Below are positions 1 to 10,100 of a stretch of DNA of 64,000 nucleotides, piece by piece (position 1 is the first letter of the stretch; each line of letters starts with the position of its first letter). The position numbers were made by a program, and so were the translations under genes. The DNA comes from Lepus europaeus (lineage: Eukaryota > Chordata > Mammalia > Lagomorpha > Leporidae). The stretch covers positions 14,547,138 through 14,611,137 of the forward strand of contig NC_084831.1 of the NCBI RefSeq assembly GCF_033115175.1, given 5' to 3'. The notes beneath the pieces are model-generated. The model worked only from the letters and a program-made list of their open reading frames with translations. It did no database searches and had not been told where the DNA came from.

Positions 1-83
1 CCAGTGCCTGCAGCTCTGGGGCTAGGTCTGGGTGACGCTGGAGCCACCACCTGCCTCTTCCCGGATCTGCAGTGAGCACAGAG
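1..83. other. Window start, unassigned
   Basis: Short stretch ahead of the first SINE. Nothing recognised. Confidence 0.3.
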
Positions 84-380
84 CTGGGCCAGGTGTTGTG
101 GTTGCCGCCTGGGACACCCGCATCTCAGACTGGAGTGCTGGGATCAAGTTCCACCTCCACTTCCGATCCAGCTTCCTGCTGCTGATGGCTCGAATGCTTG
201 GCCCAGGTATTTGGGTGCCTGCCACCCATGTGAGAGACCAGGAAGGAGTTCTGGGTTTCTGGTTTTGGCTGGCCCAGCCTGACTGTTGCAGCCATTTGGA
301 GTGAACTCAGTGTAGGGGAGATCTGTCTCTGTCTCCCCATCACTTGGCTTTCCAAATAAGCAAATCTTTACAAGAAACAA
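84..380 (+). mobile_element. CSINE
   Basis: Older copy: head near gggccaggtgttgtgg, body with cttccgatccagcttcctgc, tail caaataagcaaatcttta. Confidence 0.8.
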
Positions 381-386
381 ACCAGA

Positions 387-690
387 GGGGCCGGCACTGT
401 GGACAGCAGGTTAAGCCTCTACCTGTGGTGCCAGCAACCCATATGGGTGCTGGTTCCAGTCCCTATTGCTCCACTTCTATCTGGCTCCCTGCTAATGGGC
501 TGGGGAAGCAGCGGAAGCTGGCCAAAGTGCTTGGGCCCCTGCAACCATGTGGGAGACCTGGAGGCAGCTCCTGGCTCCTAGCTCCAGCCGTTGCAGCCAT
601 CTGAGGAGTGAACCAGCAAATGGAAGACCTCAGTCTCTCCCTGCAACTTTGCCTTTCAAATAAAATAAATCAATCTTCAAAAAAAGTTTC
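387..690 (+). mobile_element. CSINE
   Basis: Full-length: ggggccggcactgtgg head to caaataaaataaatcaatctt tail. Confidence 0.9.
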
Positions 691-731
691 AAAAAACCCA
701 CTAAACTATTTTTGAAAACCTTCAGTTCTTT

Positions 732-961
732 TTGACAGGCACCGCGCTGATCCGATGGCAGGAGCCAGGTGCTTCTCCTGGTCTCCCATGGGGTGCAGGG
801 CCCAAGCACTTGGGCCATCTTCCACTGCACTCCCTGGCCACAGCAGAGAGCTGGCCTGGAAGAGGGGCAACCGGGACAGAACCGGCACCCCGACCGGGAC
901 TAGAACCCGGTGTGCCGGCGCCGCTAGGCGGAGGACTAGCCTATTGAGCCACGGCGCCAGC
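732..961 (-). mobile_element. Young CSINE, internally deleted, with 19-bp target-site duplication
   Basis: T-run and gacaggca are followed at once by ccgcgctgatccgatggc, so about 90 bp of the usual interior is missing. Flanked by identical 19-mers at 713-731 and 962-980. Confidence 0.9.
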
Positions 962-1026
962 TGAAAACCTTCAGTTCTTTAAACAACATTCAACGTAAAC
1001 ATAACTTGCCATTAAGATAAGAATAT

Positions 1027-1332
1027 GGGGGGCCAGGCTGTGGTGTAGTAGGCTGACTGTCCCTGAGACACCAGCATCCCACGTGGGCGCCAGTCCATGT
1101 CCCGGCTGCTCCACTTCCAGTCCAGCTCTCTGCTGTGGCCTGGGAAAGCGGTGGAAGATGGCCCAAGTGCTTGGGCCCCTGTACCTGTGTGGGAGACCCA
1201 GAAGAAGCTCCTGGCTCTGGATTAGCTCAGCTCCAGCTGTTGCTACCATTTGGGGGAGTCAATCAGCAGGCAGAAGACCGTTCTGTCTCTCCCTCTCTGT
1301 AACTCTACATCTGAAACAAAATCTTTTCTAAG
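1027..1332 (+). mobile_element. CSINE
   Basis: Head ggggggccaggctgtgg, body ttccagtccagctctctgc, tail with aactctacatctgaaac. Confidence 0.85.
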
Positions 1333-1336
1333 AATT

Positions 1337-1625
1337 TGGGGTTGGCATGTGGTGCGGGGGTTAAGCCTCCACCTGCAATGCCAGCATCCCAGAGACCTGG
1401 CTGCTCCACTGCTGATCCAGCTCCCTGCTAATCTGGCCTGAAAAAGCAGCAGATCCCCCACGTGCTTGGGCCTCTATTACCCACATGGGAGACCTGAAAG
1501 AAGCTTGTCTCCTGGCTTCAGCCTGGCACGGCCTTGTGGCCATTTGTGGAGTGGCAGCAGATGGAAGATTTCTATCTCTCCCTCTCTAACTCCTGCCTTT
1601 CAAATAAGTAAAAAATAAATAAATC
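1337..1625 (+). mobile_element. CSINE
   Basis: Head ggggttggcatgtgg, tail cctttcaaataagtaaaaaat. Confidence 0.85.
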
Positions 1626-1639
1626 AGAATTCCAAAGCA

Positions 1640-1920
1640 GGGGCAGTGCTGTGGTGCCACCTTCAATGACCCCATCCTGCAGGAGTATGCCAGTTCAAGT
1701 TCCAGCTACTCTGTTGCTGATCCAGCTCCCTGCTCCCTGGGAGGGTCGCAGCAAATGGCCCAAGTGCTTGGGCCCCTGCACCTATGTGGGAGACCCTGAT
1801 GGAGTTCTGGACTCCTGGCTTCAGCCTGGCCTTTGTGGTCATTTAGGGAGTGGACCAGCAGATAACAGACCTCCTGCCCTCTCTCGCTCAGCCTTTCCAA
1901 TAAATAAGTAAATGATCTTG
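1640..1920 (+). mobile_element. CSINE
   Basis: Head ggggcagtgctgtgg, tail cctttccaataaataagtaa. Confidence 0.85.
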
Positions 1921-1973
1921 TTGAAGAAAGGAAATAGAAGGAACTCTGAAAAAAAAAGAATATTTAAAAAATC

Positions 1974-2242
1974 AGGAGCCAACACTGTGGCACGGTAGGC
2001 TAAGCCTCTGCCTGTGGTGCCAGCCTCCCATATGGGTGCCAGTTTGTGTCCTGGCTGCTCCACATCTCTGCTTATGGCCTGGGAAGGCAGTGGAAGATGG
2101 CCCAGATGCTCCTGGCTTCGGATCAGCCCAGCTCCAACCACTGCGGCCATTTGGGGAGTGAACCAGCAGACGAAGACTTTCTCTGTCTCTCCCTCTAACT
2201 CTAGCTCTCAAATAAATAAATAAATAAATAAAATCTTTTAAA
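1974..2242 (+). mobile_element. CSINE with (AAAT)n tail
   Basis: Head agccaacactgtggcac, tail of AAAT repeats at 2210-2232. Last element before the probable 3' UTR. Confidence 0.88.
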
Positions 2243-2394
2243 ACAAATAAAATCAAATACACCAGAGCTTCCATATTAAAAAGCAAAACTATAGTGCCCA
2301 CTGCGAGGAGTGTGAAACTCAAAAGTGAGGGTAACATTTAGCTACTTCTGAGGACAAACTAGAAACTTTTTTAAAATATCAGCTACCGTTCAGC

Positions 2395-3840
2395 AGCTTT
2401 TAAAATGTCATGTTTATTCATATTTTTCAAAATATATGTACATTTTAAAAAAGGAAGATTTACAACAGGAAAGATTGCCTTACATGCAACACAGTTCAGT
2501 AACTCATGAGGGGATCACACGTGACCAGGATGGAACCAAGCCAACCTTCGCAAGTCCATTTCCCAGCCACACTCCGGGCTGCAGGAGGGATCCCAGGAGA
2601 CAATCAAAGTGGAATGAATATGAAACAAACACCTTCTGTCTCTGGTAGCACTCAAGGGGCCAGATGTACACCAAAAAGTTTAAGACAATTAAAATGTCAA
2701 GTGCCACAGGGAAGATAAATGATAACCAGGAACTGGTATTTCTCAAGTAGAAAGCTAGTACTACTTAACACAACTTCACAATACTAAAACAAATACAAAT
2801 AAGAAAGGGCTAGGTAGTAGGGCTTCATTTATTTTTATTTTTAATATCTCAAAAAAGAAGCCGCTTGCTTGATATCAAAAGTGCTGTGAAAAGAAAAGAG
2901 GGGGAAAAAAACCCAGAGATGAATCTGGAATCTAGTTTATTTTAGCAAATCGTATATTTTTTCACTTAACATTTCTACATTAGCAATGATGTAGCTCTCC
3001 AACATTTCCTTATAAAAAAGGCAAACAGGAAATGACAACTCATGCTCCAAATATTAAAATATATATATTTAAACATTTGATCAAGATTTTCTATGTTTTG
3101 ACTTTTGGTAACCAAGTGACACCAGAAATTACAGATTCAATATATTCTCAGACTTCCCCTTCAGTCAGGACTTGTGCTTGCTGCTCAGGGAATGCAATGC
3201 TCTGGGCCTGTGAAAACACCTAGAAATTCATCAACGTGAAGTGGCCCCCAGGAGCCATCCATCTTCACAATTAAATGAGATCATACTGGTTTTGGCTTAT
3301 CTCCAAAGCAAAGAAGTCTCTGTGTTTACAGTTGGAGAGAAAGGATTAGTGGAGTGGTTTATATAAATAAGATTATTACAGCTATAACCGAAGCCTCCAG
3401 GCAGGAGGCTTAACAGTTCAGTGCTATACTGCTTTTCACTTCTAGCACCTGGCTAGCATCCTCTTCTTGATGCTTCCTACAAATATAAAAACTTTTGCAA
3501 CTGTGTACATAAAACTAGAAGGGGGGGGGGGGCAGAGGGAGCCAAAGCTGACCATAAAAAAGGAAAGGAGTTGGGGGAAGGGAGCAAAAAGGACAAATAC
3601 AGGTTATATGGTCTAAGAAAGTCCAGGATTATTGCAGAAAGTAAAATGACTGAGGAGGGCAGGCACTGAGAACAGCACCCAACGCTAACAAATGCCTACA
3701 CTGGTTCATGTATATCCCCTCCCCATAATGGTCATAGAGGGGGAAAATGTTTTAAAAGCATCAAAACTAAAACAAATGCACACCGATCTTAGAAAATAAG
3801 ATTTTGAATTTCATCATGATACCCTTATTTCCTATAAAAT
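2395..3840 (-). other. HP1BP3: Probable HP1BP3 3' UTR
   Basis: About 1.4 kb of A/T-rich, SINE-free sequence follows the stop codon, in contrast to the solid SINE cluster below 2245. It contains a run of G at 3522-3533 (C on the transcript). Its end is inferred from the most distal AATAAA. It could be longer or have several ends. Confidence 0.6.
2413..2418 (-). promoter_or_regulatory. Candidate distal polyadenylation signal AATAAA
   Basis: AATAAA on the minus strand, the last one before the downstream SINEs begin. Other AATAAA hexamers on the same strand at 2936-2941, 2834-2839 and 2828-2833 could give shorter 3' UTRs. Confidence 0.5.
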
Positions 3841-4135
3841 TTACTTTTTTGCTTTGAAAGACTTCTTCATGGTGGATTTGCCTTTGGCAGGCAACTTCAC
3901 TTCCTTTCTTGCATTGACTACCGGCTTCTTTGAAGAGCCGCCAGCAGGCTTCTTAATGACTGAGGGTGAGGGTCTGGCCTTCTTGGCAGGGGTTTTGGCC
4001 TTAGGAGGGGCTTTCTTGGGCAGAGGCCTCACTTTCCCTCGCTGGGAAGCTGGAACTTTAGGTACAGGCTTGGACCCTCTCTGTTTCATGGCTGCAGCCT
4101 TCCCTGGGGACTTGGCTGGGGTTTTCTTCTGCAAC
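3841..4135 (-). CDS. HP1BP3: HP1BP3 coding exon 12 (residues 460-557 and stop; basic tail)
   Basis: Translation [14 protein letters not shown] through [11 protein letters not shown], stop TAA at 3841-3843. Acceptor ctctcag. Very rich in Lys, Pro and Ala, like the C-terminal tail of histone H1, and presumably disordered and DNA-binding. Confidence 0.96.
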
Positions 4136-7100
4136 CTGAGAGAACAAAAGAGCAAAGGTAATTACTTAATAAAGGAGAGGTTCACTTTGCCAGGACAGCC
4201 AGATGTTCTATCTGAAGAAAAACAGCGTAAGCGGCCATCATCTATAATAAGAATGTGACTTAATTTCTTACCACAGCCTTTAGTGAAATTGTATAAAAAC
4301 TCAACTACTTCATGGAAGTTTATGCAAAATTCCCTTTTTCCTAGGAAAATAATTTTTTTCTTTCAGTAACTAAATTATGGAGACCTATGCAGAGAGAAGC
4401 TTAACCAAAGAGTGCATTATAGCACCAGCACTGTGGCGCAGCAGGTTAAAGCCCCGGCCTGCAGTGCCAGCATCCCATATGGACACCAGTTCGAGACCTG
4501 GCTGCTCCACTTCCAATCCAGCTCCCTGCTAATGCACCTGGGAAAGCAGCAGAAGATGGCCCAAGTCCTTGAGCCCCTGCACCCACGTGGGAGACCCAGA
4601 AGCAGCTCCTGGCTCCCAGCTCCAGATCAGGGCCCAGCTCCAGCCGTTGCAGCCATCTGGGGAGTGAACCAGCGGATGGAAGACCTCTCTCTCGAGAATG
4701 ATCCTGAATTGTTAAAACATTTTTCCATCGTTGGTCTCTCCTACAAGGTACTTCAAAAAGTTCCTTTGTACCATGAAAAACCCATGCATGGATTTCATAT
4801 TTTTTGCACCAAAATAAACTTATCTTTTAACTCCATTTCCCTTGAACTTTTTGAAGCACCTTGGTACTACTGCATCTGCAGCTCAGAGTCCCCCGCCCTC
4901 CTCGCACAGGATCGGTTTTCCACATTTGCACACCTCCTCTTAGGCGGTGGCTCTTCATCCTCAGAGTCTTCTTCCGATGACTCATCTTCATCTTCATCTT
5001 CATCTTCATCCTCATCTTTAGAATCATCTGGCTCTTTCTTTGGGAACAGAATTCCTGGGCTAAGAAAAAAAAGACTATTTAAAACAGAAATCCCACACAG
5101 CACACAGGAAGTCTGTGAACTTTAACTACTCCCCTGGTCATTCCTTACTTCTTCCCAGCCTCCCCCAAAAAATGTCCAGTTAGATCCCAAGTGCCATGTT
5201 ACAACTGTTTTTTTTTCTTTTTTTCAGATGTATCTATTTATTTATTTGACAGGCAGAGCGACAGGGAGGGAGAGACAGCGATCTCTTCCACCCACCAGAT
5301 CACTCTCTAGAAAGCAGCAACAGCCAGGACTGGGCCAGGCCAGCCAAGCAGAGCCAGAGCTCCATCCTGGTCTCCGACATGGGAGGGATGGTCCCAAATG
5401 CCTGGGCGATCAACTGCTGCCTTCTCAGGAGCATCAGCAGCTGGATTCAAAGCAGGGCAGGGGGCCGGCGCCGTGGCTCACTAGGTTAATCCTCCACCTG
5501 CAGCGCCAGCATCCCATATGGACACCAGTTCTAGTCTTGGCTGCTCCTCTTCCAGTCCAGCTCTCTGCTGTGGCCCAGGAAGGCAGTGGAGGATGGCCCA
5601 AGTGCTTGGGGCCCTGCACCCACATGGGGAGACCAGGAGGAAGTACCTGGCTCCTGGTTTCGGATCGGCGCAGCTCCGGCCGCTGCGGCCATTTGGGGAG
5701 TGAATCAACGGAAGGAAGACCTTTCTCTCTGTCTCTCCCTCTCACTGTCTGTAACTCTACCTCTCAAACAAGTAAAAAACTCTTCCAGCACTCTAGCCAA
5801 CATGAGATGCTGGCAGCCTAAGCAGTGGCTTCACCTGTGCACCACACGCTGGACCCCCAATTTAACCTGTTTGAACACACAAACTTACCACAAATCTTGA
5901 AAAGTCCCAGTCCATACCTCATTCTCTTCCTTCTACCATTTCATAGAATAGATAATCATTTCTTTATTTTAACCAATTATCAAACTCCTGATAAGTGTCT
6001 AGCAATGTCAGCCACTGACTATGTAACTGTGGATGATCTAGAAGCCAGTGAACAATCTACACAGCAGTACAGTTTCTGCCCTCACAATACTGAGGAAAGA
6101 CCTCATTGTCCTTTTTTTTAAGATTTTGAAATTCACAAACTGTTTTTTCATTTTTCTTTCTACTGAAATTAGTTTGGTGTGAACTTTTTGAAGAACCCCT
6201 CAAAAACCAAGAATACTTAAGTAATTTGGCATGAACTTTTTTTTTTTTTTTTTAAAGATTTGTTTTACTTATATGAAAGGCAGAGTGACACAGAGAGGGA
6301 AAGACAGAGACAGAGAGATCTTCCATCCACTGGTTCACTTCCCCAAATGGCTGAAAGGGTTGGGGCTGAGCCAGGCCAAGGGCAGGAGGTGGAAACCCCA
6401 TCCAGCTGGGGGGCAGGGGACCAAGTACTTGGTCTTTTGCTGCTCTCCCAGGTGCATCAACAGGGGCTGTACTGGAAGCACAGCAACGAAGACTTGAACA
6501 GGCAGAGAGCAGCTCAGCCTGCTGCGCCACCATTCTGGCTACAGTGACAGCAACCTTGCCCTTTCATGATTAATGTGCCCTTAGATTTTAAGAATTAAAT
6601 GTAATGCTTGAAAATTTCAAGTAATATGCTTTTAACCAAAAAACACTTCTGTCTATGGGTCGTACTGATTATTGCCATGGCACTTTACTGGACAACACCA
6701 GAAATCAAAGTCCAAGAAGGACACAGCATCAACACACAAAGTGACGTTTGGTTTATAGGAGGTGATCAATACGCGCTTTTTTCCTGAATAAATAAGGTAT
6801 GTACAAGAGAGAGATTTTCAAACATCCCTGGTCTCTACGGTATTGAGGATGGCAGAGTTAGAATTCCTGGGAGCAGTTTATGTTCTCCTCAGTTGGTACT
6901 GGACAACAGAAACATATACATAATTTTCTAACGATCTTGTCATTATCACTGGTAAAGGCGGCATGAGTATCCAAATGACTGAGGGGCTCTCTTTTCTGAG
7001 CCACCATCACCTGCTGCCTCCCAAGACTGCATCGGCAGAAAGTGGAAGCAGAGGCAGAGCAGCCACTGGAAGCAGACACTCAGGCACGCCATGGAGGCGT

Positions 7101-10100
7101 CCTAAGCAGCACCAAACCTGCTGCACCACACGGTACCTGCCCCTCCCCTGTTCTAGGAAAATCTGTTTGCTTCCAAACAATACTGCCATAAGTAGTCTTA
7201 TTTTCAAATATTTCTAGTTGAGTATAACAGTAATAAGGGTAAAATAAGTTAAACCACGCCTGTAACCTAAAATCAAATTTTAAATTCACCTTGACCAATA
7301 TTTCCTATGAAGAGCTAAGTGCTGGGGCAGTCAAGGGGGCTCCACAAGGGCACAAACATCAGGAGTGGGCATTAAGACTTAAAACCGGGGCTGGCATTGT
7401 GCTGTAGTAGGCTAAGCCTCCGCCTGCAGCACTGGCATCCCATATGGGTGCCTGTTCGAGTCCTGGCTGCTCCTCTTCCAATCTAGCTCCCTGCTGATGG
7501 CCTGGGAAAGCAGCGGAAGATGGCCCAAGTGCTTGGGCCACTGCACCCACGTGGGAAACCTGGAAAAGCTCCTGGCTCCAGACTGGCTCAGCTCCAGCTG
7601 TTGTGGTCATTTGGGGAATGAACCAGCAGATGGAAGATTTTTCTGTCTTTCTCTGTCTATAACCCTAGCTCTCAAATAAATAATCTTTTTTTTTTTCTTT
7701 CTTTTTTTTGATAGGCAGAGTGGATAGTGAGAGAGAGAGAAAGACAGAGAGAAAGGTCTTCCTTTTTGCCGTTGGTTCACCCTCCAATGGCCGCCACGGC
7801 CGGCGCATCGCGCTGATCCGAAGCCAGGAGCCAGGTGCTTCTCCTGGTCTCCCATGCGGGTGCAGGGCCCAAGAACTTGGGCCATCCTCCACTGCCTTCC
7901 CGGGCCATAGCAGAGAGCTGGCCTGGAAGAGGGACAACTGGGATAGAATCCGGCGCCCCGACCGGGATTAGAACCCGGTGTGCCGGCGCCGCAAGGTGGA
8001 GGATTAGCCTGTTGAGCCACAGCGCCGGCCTCAAATAAATAATCTTAAAAAAACAAACAAACAAACAAACAAACAAACAAAACAAAACCACAACTAAGTG
8101 CTTACCTCGGATAATAGGGAAAACAGAGCTGGAAGGTGCCACTGAATCCTTTACCAGAGATCTGCTCCATCCACCCATTCTTTTCGCATTTCTGTAGGGT
8201 TTTCTTCAGCAAATGCACTGAACAAAAGAATTCAGGAATGAAGCAAGCTGTCTGGCCAGTCAGATTTGATAATTCTCTCCACCAATTCAATGTCTTGTCA
8301 CAGTAACTGACACGTGCCAAATGAATCTTTGTGGTCAAAGTTAATTCACCAGACATCTTATTTAGTGACCATAAATTGGGCAAGTTACATTATAATGAAA
8401 GTTGCAGAGTCAGAATTCTCATTTCACAGATAAGCGAACAGGAGCCCAGAGTGCTTCCTTGACTTCTCTAAGGTAGCACATCCACGTTTAACAGGAGACC
8501 CAAAGCTGAATTCCTATGTTATTTCCATTCATTTAACCATCTACTGCATGCCTAAAGGGACTGATAATCATAGAATATTTACAACGATGAAGAGAACTAA
8601 CTCCTTCTACATCAACCAAAAAATACTGTGGCTCCAGAAGGTCTCACCAGTTCTTATCTTTTAAAATGAACACCATCAAAAGCATATTTTATGAAACTAA
8701 AAAGGATAATAACCACATTCATCTTTTCTTAAAATATCCGGTCAACAGAGAAATCATCAACTAGTCTATAGGAATCAACATGTACAATTAAACACCATAT
8801 ATCTGTATGTATCTATGTACAAAAGGGAAAACAGTTTGTAAGGCAGATAAGAAAACAATCAGAAATCCTTCACAACATTAACAAATATATACTGCAAATG
8901 TGAAAGTTAATATTAAGACTTCAGAATTACCTTTTTTGACAGTTACCTAAAGTAACACATTCTGGTTTGCAAACTCCCCCCCTGCCTTATTGTGCCTACA
9001 CTGAGGGCTCATGGAGTAGTTCTCCAGCCTCATCAATTGGCAGGTGATGCTGCTAAGTGTTCAATCTCAAATTACCACTTCCTGTGTGAAAACCCTTGAC
9101 TGAAAGGAACCATTTCTGCTGCAGGGCTTCAGTCAAAGTAGCAGATATTCTAAAACCCTGACTTGACTTCAAGGTGAATTTAGAAGCTTTGGTAAACATT
9201 CTGAAGTAAGCAAAAATACACTAATTGAGAAGTGTTCTGAACCTAGCAATAGGCTAAACTACAACAGAAAACGTATCAGAAGAAGCTTTACATTCATATA
9301 TCACAAGTCAACAGCCCAGCTGGGTGGCTCCCAGCCCTCTCCCTGGGGGCTGTTATGAAGCTCTGGGAGGGAACTTGGCAATGTCACTCCCTGAAAGCCC
9401 CTACCCAGCAAGATTTCCCAGACAGGGAGGGGCAGAGGGTCCACACCCAAACCCCTAACAACTCCAGCCTGAATGCAGACTCCGTTCTTGACTAGATCCC
9501 ACCCAGCTGCTCTGTTCAGGTGCGCTCTCCTTATTACTCCTTTGTATTAGCTACGTCTTCAACTTATGAGACTGAGGCACTGCCTGCGGCCCTGAGGAGG
9601 CTGCTTCAAAATTAAAAAAAGAGAAGAAAAATTTTTACAGCAAAGTAAAACCAAATCCCAATAAGCAGATACCATCAAATTATGGGTATGTCTTGATAAT
9701 TTCTATAAATTCCAAAGTTTTAAAGCTAGCCCTTGTGGATTTTCAGTCAGTAGCTAAGGCTTTAGCATTAGTAACATGATCTCTACAGTTTTTTCAAAAG
9801 AGAACTACCTCAATCCTAGTAAAATGCACACAGCTCTGATTCTTACTTTGGTAGTTAGAATTGGTCCCTGGGTGGTTCTCCAGGACATACTTCTTCAAAG
9901 CAGTGGTGGAGCAGGTCTTCGGCTCATTCATGGCAGCAATGGCAGACAAGATTGCATATTCCATCAGGCTTCCACCAAGCAGGGGTTTCTCCCCTGATTT
10001 CTTCAGCTGTTTTCCAAGGAGGAAGAGAAAAGCATCAAGACAACACTCTCCCAAAGCAGGTCAAGACAAGACTCCTCTGCACCAGGTGGGTCGGAGTTCC

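Noticed and set aside
84-380. tRNA genes at CSINE heads
   Set aside because: CSINE heads derive from a tRNA and keep A/B-box-like sequence, but none can fold as a complete tRNA.
4412-5125. A 237-codon open frame on the plus strand
   Set aside because: Composite of a SINE, a MITE and the antisense of HP1BP3 exon 11. Its Ser run is the reverse reading of the DE repeat.
5228-5821. Recurrent 60-200 codon frames with shared motifs such as [10 protein letters not shown] or AESWTGRGA across the window
   Set aside because: These are the six-frame translations of CSINE copies, not a protein family.
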